NCBI GenBank assembly: GCA_036563505.1
Contig: DATCMH010000008.1
Span: forward strand, 29,384-93,383
Direction of reading: 5' to 3'
Source: DATCMH01 sp036563505
GTDB taxonomy: Bacteria > Pseudomonadota > Alphaproteobacteria > Rhizobiales > Beijerinckiaceae
DNA length: 64,000 nt
The notes beneath the pieces were generated by a model. That model was not told the origin of the DNA and did no database searches. It saw only the letters and a list, made by a program, of their open reading frames with translations. Position numbers and translations under genes: made by a program. Positions 26,050 through 34,370 of this stretch are shown here, piece after piece (within the stretch, counting starts at the first letter, position 1; each line of letters opens with the position of its first letter).

Positions 26050-26057
26050 ATGGTTAA
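26050..26057 (-). promoter_or_regulatory. CtrA-type octamer TTAACCAT upstream of cpaB
   Basis: The minus strand reads TTAACCAT here, 65-72 bp upstream of the cpaB start in the 98-bp gap after cpaA. This is the octamer half-site bound by CtrA in Caulobacter. A GATTC (GAnTC, CcrM methylation site) sits at 26037-26041. Binding is inferred from the motif only. Confidence 0.45.
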
Positions 26058-26083
26058 GAGGAGGTATATCGGGCGGCTGCGGC

Positions 26084-26587
26084 TCACCCCGCGAGAAGAG
26101 CCCAGGCCTGCGACTGCGGGAAAACGAGGAGCGCGGCGCCGGCGAGCGCGATGCCGTAGGGCACGCCTGATTTCTGGTCGTGGAGGCGGGCGAGCCACGC
26201 CCAGCCGACCGCGAAGCTCGGCAGCGGCAGGCCCCGGAGGGCCAGGATGGCCAGGGTCAGGGCGCCGCCGCCGATCGCCGAGATGGAGAGATACTCGATG
26301 AGGGAGCCGAAGCCGAGCCAGAGCGCGGTGGCAGCCGCGAGCTTGGCGTCCCCGCCGCCGATCCAGCCGAACGAGAAGAGGGCAAAGGCCACGACGAGAA
26401 CGACCGCTCCGGCGGCAAGGTGAGCGCCGAACGTGGCAAGGCTCATCCCGCTCAGGCCCGCGAAGGCGAGGAACGCGGCGATGAGCGCGAGCGTGATCCG
26501 GTTCGGGATCGTCATGGTCAAGAGATCGCTCGCCGCCGCATAGGCCATGAGCCCGGGGAAGACGACGAAAGCGACGGCGTTCAGCAT
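26084..26587 (-). CDS. cpaA: Prepilin peptidase CpaA (A24 family)
   Basis: 167 aa integral membrane aspartic peptidase that cleaves Flp prepilin and TadE-type pseudopilins. The two catalytic aspartates are seen in AAASDLLTMTIPNR near residue 20 and in the GxGD-type motif GGGDAKLAAA near residue 78. Six hydrophobic spans are visible. The start at 26587 (MLNAVAFVVFPGLMAY) matches the family; an in-frame extension upstream does not. It lies between flp and cpaB. Confidence 0.92.
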   Translation of the reverse strand: MLNAVAFVVFPGLMAYAAASDLLTMTIPNRITLALIAAFLAFAGLSGMSLATFGAHLAAGAVVLVVAFALFSFGWIGGGDAKLAAATALWLGFGSLIEYLSISAIGGGALTLAILALRGLPLPSFAVGWAWLARLHDQKSGVPYGIALAGAALLVFPQSQAWALLAG

Positions 26588-26766
26588 AGGAGTGCTCCAG
26601 CATAGGCTCGACAGCACGGCCCACTGGCGTGGAACCCGCTTCGATCCTGGCCCCGGCGCCTTTTCGGATCGCGTGAGCCGATGCCCATCCCGATCGAAAA
26701 CGTCCTCGGGTCTAGTATGCCAAAAAGGGCTTGCCGAGACGTTGCTTCGGCAAGCCCGCAAAGAAC

Positions 26767-26792
26767 AAGCCCCGGCCTCAGGGCCGGGGCTT
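26767..26792 (-). terminator. Terminator after flp
   Basis: Perfect 11-bp stem AAGCCCCGGCC/GGCCGGGGCTT with a 4-nt loop, just after the flp stop on the minus strand and followed there by a T-rich GTTCTTT. It should end or attenuate flp transcription before cpaA, a usual way to make pilin in excess over the machinery. Confidence 0.75.
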
Positions 26793-26800
26793 TCGGTCGA

Positions 26801-26965
26801 TTACGTGCCGAGGCCGGTCGAGATCGCCGTGAACTTCGTGTTCAGCCTGCCGCCGATCGTCGTCAGAACGGAAATGATCACGACGGCGATGAGGGCGGCG
26901 ATGAGGCCGTACTCGATGGCGGTGGCGCCGGACTCGTCCTTGATGAAACGCTTGAAGGTCGTCAT
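26801..26965 (-). CDS. flp: Flp type IVb pilin
   Basis: 54 aa major pilin of the Tad pilus. The basic leader MTTFKRFIKDESG ends at the CpaA cleavage site (G then ATAIEYGLI, with the E-Y pair of the Flp motif), followed by a hydrophobic helix LIAALIAVVIISVLTTI. The ATG at 26965 has AGGAG upstream; an in-frame upstream ATG would hide the short leader. First gene of the minus-strand arm, followed by a strong terminator. Confidence 0.95.
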   Translation of the reverse strand: MTTFKRFIKDESGATAIEYGLIAALIAVVIISVLTTIGGRLNTKFTAISTGLGT

Positions 26966-27409
26966 GGGGGTGCTCCTAAACCACGGTTGCTTCACTGTCG
27001 TCCGTCGGCCCTTGTTGCGTTTGGGGTCGATCAGAACCGAGGTCAACGTTAGGTGGCACCTCTTTCGACAGTGTTAAAATCGGCAGCCTGATCGATCTTG
27101 GCGCGGCCAATACTGAGGATGGTTAACCTGTTGTTGCGCAGTGATCTTATGTAGATCATTATCCCACCACGTTCTTGTTGCGTTGTCGCATGTCTTGGCG
27201 TGGTGGATATTTTGTTAAATCATGCAACCGCCCGATGCTGTCGATCCAGAGGGTGGGAGAGAGTCCGATCGGACACTGAAGTTCCGCCCCGGCCGGAACG
27301 CAGATGCGGTCCAGAACTGGGATCGCGGCGTTGGATTAGCGCTTCGTTCACCATTTCCATCGCACAAGGGAGGCTCGAACAAGCAACGACGGCCTCGGAG
27401 ATCGATCAG
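26966..27409. promoter_or_regulatory. Divergent control region between flp and the pilus N-domain gene
   Basis: 444 bp without a gene between two divergent pilus arms. It is markedly AT-richer than the flanks at 27060-27240. It contains ATGGTTAA at 27119-27126 (TTAACCAT on the minus strand), a CtrA half-site pointing toward flp, and further TTAA tetramers near 27074 and 27216. It probably holds the promoters of flp and of the gene at 27410; I cannot place -35/-10 boxes with confidence. Confidence 0.5.
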
Positions 27410-28123
27410 ATGACCGTGGAATGGACGATGCGGGGAGGAGCGCTCGCCCTCGCCCTCTTCTTCGCGGCTCACGCGACGGCCTCGGCGCAGAGCAGCGTGC
27501 GAACCATTCCGCTGCCTGGCAGCCCGGCCGAGCCCGTGGCGACGTCTCTGCCCCAGGTCCCGCCGCCCGGTGCCTCTGCCCCGCAGGAGGCTTCCTCTTC
27601 CGAGGGCGGGACGGCCCAGGCTCCTGTGCCCTCGCCGCTGCCGGCTCCCACCCCCGTCGCCGTGCAAGTTCCGGCCGCTGCGCCCCAGCCGACCCCCGGC
27701 CCGCGCGGCCGGACGGCGTCCCGTCCCGCAACCTCGTCGGCGCGCGACACGGTGACGGTGATGATCGATCACGCCAAGGTCATCCGCTTGCCCGAACGCG
27801 CCCAAACGGTCATCGTCGGCAACCCCATCGTCGCGGACATCACGGTGCAGAAAAACGGGGTACTCGTGGTGACGGGCAAGAGCTACGGCGTGACGAACCT
27901 CATCGCGCTGGACGCGGCAGGCGCCATGCTGGCCGAGTCCCTGATCAGCGTGCAGGCACCGCCGACCGAGTCCCTCGTCACCGTCCAGCGCGGCTTCGAG
28001 CGCGAGTCGTATTCTTGCACGCCCAACTGCCAGCCCTCGCTTCTCCTCGGCGACTCGGCGAAGTTCTTCGGCGAGGTTGGCGGCCAAGCCGGGCAGCGCA
28101 ACTCCCTCGCCACCCAGCGCTGA
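27410..28123 (+). CDS. Stand-alone pilus-formation N-domain protein
   Basis: 237 aa. A signal peptide (MRGGALALALFFAAHATASA) is followed by a long proline/alanine linker (about residues 35-105) and one domain like the N-terminal domain of RcpA/CpaC secretins (VTVMIDHAKVIRLPERAQTVIVGNPIVADITVQKNG and VTGKSYGVTNLIALD; PF13629 type). A C-terminal pair of Cys lies in SCTPNCQPSLLLGD. There is no secretin channel domain, so it may cap or guide the secretin in the periplasm. First gene of the plus-strand arm. Confidence 0.82.
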   Translation: MTVEWTMRGGALALALFFAAHATASAQSSVRTIPLPGSPAEPVATSLPQVPPPGASAPQEASSSEGGTAQAPVPSPLPAPTPVAVQVPAAAPQPTPGPRGRTASRPATSSARDTVTVMIDHAKVIRLPERAQTVIVGNPIVADITVQKNGVLVVTGKSYGVTNLIALDAAGAMLAESLISVQAPPTESLVTVQRGFERESYSCTPNCQPSLLLGDSAKFFGEVGGQAGQRNSLATQR

Positions 28124-28219
28124 GCGCGAAGGCGGGTCGGTCGCAGGTTGCCCTAACCCTCTCGCAAGGTTTGCCGATTACATCCTGTGCGAAGACATCG
28201 TCGCCAGGAGTGTTCCGCC

Positions 28220-28807
28220 GTGCCGGATCAACGCCCCGCCCCCGATCGGCCCGTCCCGCGCCTGCCGCGCCTCGTGGGCCGATTCCGACGCGACAAGCGC
28301 GGAGCGACCGCCGTCGAGTTCTCCCTCATCGGCCTGCCGTTCTTCGGCTTGCTCTTCGCCATCATGGAGACGGCGCTCGTCTTCTGGTCCGGCCAGGTGC
28401 TCGAGGTCGCCGTCGCCGACGCCTCACGCGCGCTCTACACCGGCACCTTCCAGAACGACGCGAACAACGCCTCGAATGCTGCCACCAAATTCAAGGAAAA
28501 CATCTGCACCAAGGCGGGGGCGCTCATCCCCAACTGCACCACCACCGGGCTCTACGTCGATGTGCGCGTGCTACCGAAATTCGGCGCCAGCAGCAGCATA
28601 CCGCCCGTGCTCGTGAACAAGGAAATCAACACGGCCGCGTTCGGCTACACGAAGCCGGAGGCGAGGCAGGTCGTGCTCGTGCGGGCCGCGGCCGTGCTCC
28701 CGGTCTACGCCTCGCAGCTCACGCCCGGTCTCGCGAACCTGAGCAGCGGCCGGCGCCTCGTCCTCGCGACCTCCGCCTTCATGACCGAACCCTTCGCCAC
28801 GAACTGA
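28220..28807 (+). CDS. tadE: TadE-like pilus assembly pseudopilin
   Basis: 195 aa. The motif DKRGATAVEFSLIGLPFFGLLFAIME (cleavage after G, Glu at +5 or +6 and a hydrophobic helix) is the TadE type, so it is likely processed by CpaA and forms a minor pilin-like protein. Its C-terminal part is periplasmic, with a CTKAGALIPNC Cys pair. I chose GTG at 28220 because AGGAG lies 8 nt upstream; a GTG at 28187 is also open. Its stop overlaps the next gene's start (TGATGA). Confidence 0.82.
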   Translation: MPDQRPAPDRPVPRLPRLVGRFRRDKRGATAVEFSLIGLPFFGLLFAIMETALVFWSGQVLEVAVADASRALYTGTFQNDANNASNAATKFKENICTKAGALIPNCTTTGLYVDVRVLPKFGASSSIPPVLVNKEINTAAFGYTKPEARQVVLVRAAAVLPVYASQLTPGLANLSSGRRLVLATSAFMTEPFATN

Positions 28808-29481
28808 TGACCCGACGAGAGCCCGCCATGACGATGCCTCGCTCGCTGCCCCTCGCCCGGCTCCGCTTTGCGGCGCCGTCGAGCCGCCGGATCGCGCGGC
28901 GGCTGCGCCGTTTCACCCGAGCCGCCGACGGCCTCGCCGCGGTCGAGTTCGCCCTGATCCTGCCGGTGATGATCGCCCTCTACTTCGGCATGGCCGAGGT
29001 CACGGTGGGCATCATCCAGGACCGCAAGCTCGACCTCGTCGCCCGCGCCGTCGCCGATCTTCCGGGGCGCGCCGGCACCATGGACGACGCGACCATGAAG
29101 ACGATCTTCGCGGCGGCCGCCAACATCATGGCACCCTACGACACCAGCAAGGTGAAGATCACCGTCACCAGCGTGGTCGTGAAGAAGAACTCGGGCGGGG
29201 CGCTCGAGGCCAAGGGGTGCTGGAGCAAGACGCATACCCTGGGCAACTTCGACACCGTCAGCGACGGAGCGCGCAAGGACCAGACGATCACGCCGATCGC
29301 CGAGGGTTTCCAGACCGAAGGGGTGTCCTACATCTGGGCCGAGGTGGAGAAGCCCTACAGTCCGACCATCGGCTACAAGATCACCGGCGAGATCAAGCTG
29401 ACCTCGAGCACGCCCTGGCCGGTGCGCAACGTGACCCAGGTGTCCTACGACACGGGCTCGAGCACGCCCAAGACCTGCTGA
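28807..29481 (+). CDS. TadE/TadG-like pilus assembly protein
   Basis: 224 aa from the overlapping ATG at 28807; a second ATG at 28828 is an equal candidate with GAGAG upstream. A basic N-terminus precedes TRAADGLAAVEFALILPVMIALYFGMAEVTVG, a TadE-type pseudopilin motif and helix, then a periplasmic domain ending in KTC with one earlier Cys (AKGCWS). It pairs with the preceding tadE as the two minor pseudopilins often seen in Tad loci. A long von Willebrand-type TadG is not present. Confidence 0.82.
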   Translation: MTRREPAMTMPRSLPLARLRFAAPSSRRIARRLRRFTRAADGLAAVEFALILPVMIALYFGMAEVTVGIIQDRKLDLVARAVADLPGRAGTMDDATMKTIFAAAANIMAPYDTSKVKITVTSVVVKKNSGGALEAKGCWSKTHTLGNFDTVSDGARKDQTITPIAEGFQTEGVSYIWAEVEKPYSPTIGYKITGEIKLTSSTPWPVRNVTQVSYDTGSSTPKTC

Positions 29482-29490
29482 AGCGCATCC

Positions 29491-30990
29491 TCAGATCGTC
29501 TGGTTGTAGGCTCCGACCTCCGGGTTTTCGCGCAGGATCCCGTCGACGGCCGCGAACATCTCGCGCATGCGCGCCTCCGAGACGGGGCTCTCCACCACCA
29601 CGACGAGCTCCGGCTTATTGGAAGAGGCGCGCACCAGGCCCCAAGTGCCGTCCTCGGTCGTCACGCGCACGCCGTTGACGGTGACGAGGTCGCGGATCGG
29701 CACGCCGCCCACCGGTTCGCCTTTTTCCTGCATCGCCTGGAAGCGGGCGACCACCTTGTCGACGATGCCGTACTTCACCTCGTCGGCGCATTTCGGCGCC
29801 ATGGTGGGCGAGCCCCAGGTCTTGGGCAGGGCGCGGTAGAGGTCGGCCATGCTCTTGTCCGGGTTGCGGTCGAGCATCTCGCAGACCGCGATCGCCGTGA
29901 GGATGCCGTCGTCGTAGCCCCGGCCCACGGGGGCATTGAAGAAGAAGTGGCCCGACTTCTCGAAGCCCGCCAGCGCGGAAAGTTCCGTGACGCGGCGCTT
30001 AATGTAGGAATGGCCCGTTTTCCAGTAATCCGTCTTGACGCCGCTGGCGAGCAGCTCCGGATCCGTGGCGAACAGCCCGGTCGACTTCACGTCGACGACG
30101 AAGGTGGCGCCGGGATGGAGCTTGGAGAGGTCGCGCGCCAGCATGACGCCGATCTTGTCGGCGAAGATCTCCTCGCCCTCGTCGTCCACTACGCCGCAGC
30201 GGTCGCCGTCGCCGTCGAATCCGAGGCCTACATCCGCTCCCGTCTCGCGGACCTTGTCCGCGATGGCGTGGAGCATCTTCATGTCTTCCGGGTTCGGGTT
30301 GTAGCGCGGGAAGGAGTGGTCGAGCTCGGCATCCAGCGGAATCACCTCGCAGCCGATGGCCTCGAGCACCTGCGGCGCGAAGGCGCCCGCCGTGCCGTTG
30401 CCGCAGGCCGCCACGACTTTGAGCTTGCGCTTGATCTTCGGCCGGTTCGCGAGGTCGGCGAGGTAGACCTCGCGGAACCCCTCGACGAACTCGTAGGAGC
30501 CGCCGGGCTTCAGGATGAAGGCGGCGTTCAGGACGATGTCGCGCAAGCGGCCCATCTCCTCCGGGCCGAAGGTGAGGGGGCGGTTGGCGCCCATCTTCAC
30601 CCCGGTCCAGCCGTTGTCGTTATGGGAGGCCGTCACCATCGCGACACAGGGGCAGTCGAGGGCGAACTGGCCGAAATAGGCCATCGGCGACAGGGCGAGG
30701 CCGACGTCCTTGACTTCCATCCCCGCCGCCATGAGGCCGGAGATGAGGGCATACTTGATGGACGACGAGTAGCCCCGGAAATCGTGTCCGGTCACGATCT
30801 TGGGCTGAACGCCCACCTCCTGGATGAGGGTGCCGAGGCCCATGCCCAGCGCCTGCACGCCCATCAGGTTGATCTCCTTCTCGAACAGCCAGCGCGCGTC
30901 GTACTCGCGAAAGCCGGTGGGCTTCACGAGAGGGCTCGACTCGTAGGCGTAGGTGTTCGGCTGCAGGGAGGCCTGGGGCTTCGGATACAT
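29491..30990 (-). CDS. Phosphomannomutase/phosphoglucomutase
   Basis: 499 aa alpha-D-phosphohexomutase (ManB/AlgC type), interconverting hexose 6- and 1-phosphates for sugar nucleotides and surface polysaccharides. The phosphoserine loop is ATASHNDNGWTGVK, the Mg site GFDGDGDRCGVVD, the sugar-binding loop SGHFFFN (E/SxSGH), and the C-terminal phosphate-binding segment RASSNKPELVVVVE. The substrate balance (Man versus Glc) cannot be told. Its 3' end faces the pilus arm, 9 bp away. Confidence 0.92.
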   Translation of the reverse strand: MYPKPQASLQPNTYAYESSPLVKPTGFREYDARWLFEKEINLMGVQALGMGLGTLIQEVGVQPKIVTGHDFRGYSSSIKYALISGLMAAGMEVKDVGLALSPMAYFGQFALDCPCVAMVTASHNDNGWTGVKMGANRPLTFGPEEMGRLRDIVLNAAFILKPGGSYEFVEGFREVYLADLANRPKIKRKLKVVAACGNGTAGAFAPQVLEAIGCEVIPLDAELDHSFPRYNPNPEDMKMLHAIADKVRETGADVGLGFDGDGDRCGVVDDEGEEIFADKIGVMLARDLSKLHPGATFVVDVKSTGLFATDPELLASGVKTDYWKTGHSYIKRRVTELSALAGFEKSGHFFFNAPVGRGYDDGILTAIAVCEMLDRNPDKSMADLYRALPKTWGSPTMAPKCADEVKYGIVDKVVARFQAMQEKGEPVGGVPIRDLVTVNGVRVTTEDGTWGLVRASSNKPELVVVVESPVSEARMREMFAAVDGILRENPEVGAYNQTI

Positions 30991-31064
30991 GAAGGGGCGC
31001 CGCGTGCGAGGGAGATGGCGCGCGAGATAGCCCGTTCCGCGAGGGAAGCCAACCGGTCGGGGCG

Positions 31065-31559
31065 TCAGCCCCGAAGCGTCAGGCGGCCGCCGGTGATCTC
31101 GAAGCCGCCGATGCGCTTCAGGAACGACATGCCGAGCAGGCTCGTCGCCAGCGCGCCTTTGGGCAGCACCACGGCCTCGACGTTGCGCACGACGATCTCG
31201 CCGATGCGCACCTCGGCGAGCCGGATGGGCGCCGCGGAGACGATCCCGTTGGCGGTGCTGATGCGGGCGGTGAATTGGTGCGGCTTGACCGCGACGCCGG
31301 CGAGCTGCGCGTCCTCATGGCTCAGGGCCACGATGCTGGCGCCGGTATCAACCATCATGCGCACGCGCTTGCCGTCGACGGCGGGATGCACCGTGTAGTG
31401 GCCGCGCAGGTCCGCCGAGAGGGTGACGACGCGCCCCTCGCTGCCGGCGACGGCGCTGGGCTGCGCACCCGAGCGGGCCGCAAGCCGCTCCGCGGCGCCC
31501 CCGCCCCACAGGGCAGCGAGCCCCGCCACGCCGAGCGCCCAGAGAACCGCCCGCGCCAT
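31065..31559 (-). CDS. Retropepsin-like aspartic protease, periplasmic (TIGR02281 type)
   Basis: 164 aa. A hydrophobic N-terminus (VLWALGVAGLAALWGG) exports or anchors the protein. The single clan-AA catalytic motif is MMVDTGASIVALS near residue 80, with the partner hydrophobic-hydrophobic-Gly segment SLLGMSFLKRIGGFEI. As one lobe only, it should work as a dimer, like retroviral proteases. GGAGG sits 6 nt before the ATG at 31559. Substrate unknown. Confidence 0.88.
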   Translation of the reverse strand: MARAVLWALGVAGLAALWGGGAAERLAARSGAQPSAVAGSEGRVVTLSADLRGHYTVHPAVDGKRVRMMVDTGASIVALSHEDAQLAGVAVKPHQFTARISTANGIVSAAPIRLAEVRIGEIVVRNVEAVVLPKGALATSLLGMSFLKRIGGFEITGGRLTLRG

Positions 31560-31671
31560 CTCGAACCTCCCTCGCAATTAGGGCTGAGAATGGCTCGATC
31601 CGCCTTCCGAAAGGTTGTCGCGGCTCTCGGGCCGGCTCCGACCCGCGGCGCTGGTTAACACTTCACCGCCG

Positions 31672-32574
31672 TCAGGGCCCCGCGAGGATGCGGGTGATCC
31701 CGGCGACGAGGGCGGCCTCAGGGTCGAGCACCGTCGCGTCAACGCCGTGGCGCGCGAGAGCCTCGACGTAGAGCCCCGCCCGCGGCGCACCCGCGACGAT
31801 CGTCACGGTGCCGACGGGGCCGAACTGGGCGAGGGCTCCACCGACCTCGTCGCCGGTGAGAAGCCCCGAGAGGTAGGGGCCGAGGCGCGCCGGGCTCAAG
31901 CGGCCGGACACCGTCGCCGCCCGGGCGCCGAAGAGGAGATGCGTGAGGCCGACGCCGCGGCCGCCGGACTGACCCCCGTTCCGCTCGGCCGCGGCGAGCC
32001 CTTCCGCGAAGCCGGCCTCGTCCGCGGGCTCCGTGGCCGGTCGGCCGATCATGGAGTGGTTGCGCAGGAGCGCATAGAGCTCGCCGGTCATGTAGCTGGC
32101 GAAGCGCTCGATCCGGCCACCGCGCATCAGCACCCATTTCGAATGCGTGCCCGGCAGGCACACGAGCCCGTCCGTGACGCCGGCGCCGAGCACCAGGGTC
32201 TCCTCGCCGCGCATCACGTCGGCGGCGCCGGGTGCCGGCTCGGCGAGGAGGCCCGGCACGATGCGGGCCTCCCGGCCTCCGCCGAGGTCGACGGGGATCG
32301 TCGCCGCTGCGATCTCCGCCGGTCCGGCCGGGCAGCGCGCGTAGGGCGCCTCGCGCCAGCCCTCGCGGCTGCCCACCATGCCGACGAGGATCACCGGCGC
32401 GTCCGGCTCCGCCTCGAGCCAGGCCCCGGCCTGGCGGCGGAAAACGCCCGCGTGCTCGCCGGCTTTCAGGGCCGAGACGCCCTCCTCGGAGGACAGACGG
32501 TCGCGGATGGCGCCGTTCTCGACGCGGTAGGCGCGAAAGCGGGTGGTGCCCCAGTCGGCGAGGATGAAGCGCAT
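31672..32574 (-). CDS. dgoK: 2-dehydro-3-deoxygalactonokinase
   Basis: 300 aa DgoK family kinase, phosphorylating 2-keto-3-deoxy-galactonate in the De Ley-Doudoroff galactose path. The N-terminal phosphate loop ILADWGTTRFRAYRV and VCLPGTHSKWVLMRGGRIERFASYMTGELYALL are family signatures. Start ATG 32574. The usual partner genes (aldolase dgoA, dehydratase dgoD) are not adjacent, so it is either isolated or works with genes elsewhere. It lies downstream of upp on the same strand with a 62-bp gap. Confidence 0.9.
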   Translation of the reverse strand: MRFILADWGTTRFRAYRVENGAIRDRLSSEEGVSALKAGEHAGVFRRQAGAWLEAEPDAPVILVGMVGSREGWREAPYARCPAGPAEIAAATIPVDLGGGREARIVPGLLAEPAPGAADVMRGEETLVLGAGVTDGLVCLPGTHSKWVLMRGGRIERFASYMTGELYALLRNHSMIGRPATEPADEAGFAEGLAAAERNGGQSGGRGVGLTHLLFGARAATVSGRLSPARLGPYLSGLLTGDEVGGALAQFGPVGTVTIVAGAPRAGLYVEALARHGVDATVLDPEAALVAGITRILAGP

Positions 32575-32636
32575 GGCGGATGCTGGCTGCTGAGTGCTGA
32601 CTGCTTGGAGCGACGAGACGCCAACCACTGCCGCGG

Positions 32637-33266
32637 TCAGCGCGTTCCGTACATCCGGTCCCCGGCGTCGCCGAGGCCCGGCACGATGTAGCCGTGCTCG
32701 TTGAGGTGGCTGTCGACGGCCGCGGTCCAGATCGGCACTTCGGGATGGGCGCCGGTGAGCTTGGCGATGCCCTCGGGCGCCGCGAGCAGGCAGACGAAGC
32801 GCAGGTCCTTGGCGCCCCGCTCCTTCAGTCGGTCGATGGCCGCCACCGCCGAATTGGCCGTGGCGAGCATCGGGTCGAGGACGAGCACGGTGCGGTCGGC
32901 GAGGTCGGAGGGTGCCTTGAAATAGTATTCGACCGCCTGGAGCGAATCCGGGTCGCGGTAGAGCCCGATATGGGCGACGCGGGCCGAGGGCACGAGGGTG
33001 AGCATACCGTCGAGGAAGCCGACGCCGGCGCGCAGGATCGGCGCCAGCACCAGCTTCTTGCCGGCGATCTGGGGCGCCGACATGTCGGTGAGCGGGGTCT
33101 CGATCGCGATCGACTGCAGGGGCAGGTCCCGGGTCACCTCGTAGCAGAGCAGCATCCCGATCTCGTTGAGGAGCTGCCGAAAGCCCTTGGTCGACCGGCT
33201 CTTGTCCCGCATCAGGGTGAGCTTGTGCTGGACGAGCGGGTGATCGACGACGGTGACGCCCTGCAT
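32637..33266 (-). CDS. upp: Uracil phosphoribosyltransferase
   Basis: 209 aa, the standard Upp length. It salvages uracil to UMP using PRPP. The PRPP-binding motif is VLVLDPMLATANSAVAA near residue 127, the N-terminal DHPLVQHKLTLMRDKS and the uracil-binding C-terminal EHGYIVPGLGDAGDRMYGT are classical. Start ATG 33266; the long upstream open frame is a shadow of the divergent permease gene. Divergent from the oligopeptide permease pair, with 156 bp between. Confidence 0.96.
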   Translation of the reverse strand: MQGVTVVDHPLVQHKLTLMRDKSRSTKGFRQLLNEIGMLLCYEVTRDLPLQSIAIETPLTDMSAPQIAGKKLVLAPILRAGVGFLDGMLTLVPSARVAHIGLYRDPDSLQAVEYYFKAPSDLADRTVLVLDPMLATANSAVAAIDRLKERGAKDLRFVCLLAAPEGIAKLTGAHPEVPIWTAAVDSHLNEHGYIVPGLGDAGDRMYGTR

Positions 33267-33422
33267 GTGCGATCCTGATCTGGCCGGGGAGAGGGGACGA
33301 GAAGAGCCAGCCACTCTAAGCCGGGCCGCGGGCCGGCGGGAAGCGTGTCGGCTGCGAGAAATCCGCATCGGCCGAAGCCCCGTCGCGAAACGCCCCCAAG
33401 CATGCCATGCTGGCCGGCGCCG

Positions 33423-34370
33423 ATGCTGCGCCTTCTCGCCTTTCGTCTCCTCTCGCTCCTTTTGACCCTCGCCGCCGTCTCCGCGGTGATCTTCGTCGTG
33501 CTCGAAGTGCTGCCGGGCGATCCGGCCGCCGTGATGCTCGGCACGGCGGCGCGGGAGGATACGCTCGCCGCGCTTCGCCTCCAGCTCGGCCTCGACCGGC
33601 CGGCTCTCGAGCGCTACCTCCTCTGGGTCGGCGGGCTCGTCCGCGGCGATCTCGGCACCTCGATCACCTATCAGCTGCCCGTCTCGACCCTCGTCGCCGA
33701 GCGGCTGTGGGTGACGATCCCCTTGAGCCTTCTCGCGATCCTCGTCTCGACCCTGCTCGCCTTGCCCCTCGGCGTTCTCGCCGCGGCGAACCGGGGCGGC
33801 TGGGTTGATCGCGGGGTGCTCGTCTTTTCCCAGGTCGGGGTGGCGGTGCCCAATTTCTGGATCGGGCTTCTCTTCATCCTGCTCTTCTCCTCGACCCTCG
33901 GCTGGCTGCCCGCGGGCGGGTTTCCAGGCTGGGGCGCGGGCTGGGGCGCAGGCCTCAAAGCGCTCCTCCTGCCGGCTCTCGCGCTCGCTTTGCCTCAGGC
34001 CGCCGTGCTCACCCGCGTGACCCGCTCGAGCATGCTGGAAGTGGTCGGCGCCGACCACGTGCGCACCGCCCGCGCCAAGGGGGTGGGCCGGGCCGGGCTC
34101 CTGGCGCGGCACGTGGTGCCGAACGCCCTCATCCCGGTCACGACGATTCTCGGTCTCCAGCTCTCCTTCTTCGTCGGCGGGGCGGTGCTCGTCGAGAACG
34201 TGTTCAACCTGCCGGGCCTCGGCCGCCTCGCCTATCAGGCGCTCGCGCAGCGCGACCTTGTGGTGATCAAGGACGTGGTGCTCTTGCTCGCCGCCCTCGT
34301 CATCGTCGTGAACGCCCTCGTGGACCTGAGCTACCTCCTCCTCGACCCGCGCCTCAGGAGACGGGCGTGA
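33423..34370 (+). CDS. Peptide/nickel-type ABC transporter permease (DppB/OppB-like)
   Basis: 315 aa, six transmembrane spans. N-terminal RLLSLLLTLAAVSAVIFVVLEVLPGDPA and the ABC-permease EAA loop (VVGADHVRTARAKGVG) are typical of DppB/OppB subunits, as is NLPGLGRLAYQALAQRDLVVI. GTGA at 34367-34370 couples it to the second permease. No substrate-binding protein or ATPase gene adjoins, so the partners are elsewhere. Confidence 0.9.
   Translation: MLRLLAFRLLSLLLTLAAVSAVIFVVLEVLPGDPAAVMLGTAAREDTLAALRLQLGLDRPALERYLLWVGGLVRGDLGTSITYQLPVSTLVAERLWVTIPLSLLAILVSTLLALPLGVLAAANRGGWVDRGVLVFSQVGVAVPNFWIGLLFILLFSSTLGWLPAGGFPGWGAGWGAGLKALLLPALALALPQAAVLTRVTRSSMLEVVGADHVRTARAKGVGRAGLLARHVVPNALIPVTTILGLQLSFFVGGAVLVENVFNLPGLGRLAYQALAQRDLVVIKDVVLLLAALVIVVNALVDLSYLLLDPRLRRRA

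Noticed and set aside
23613..26057. 814-codon open frame on the plus strand across cpaB, cpaC and flanks
   Set aside because: It is antisense to three well-supported Tad genes, and its sequence is the usual high-GC antisense artefact.
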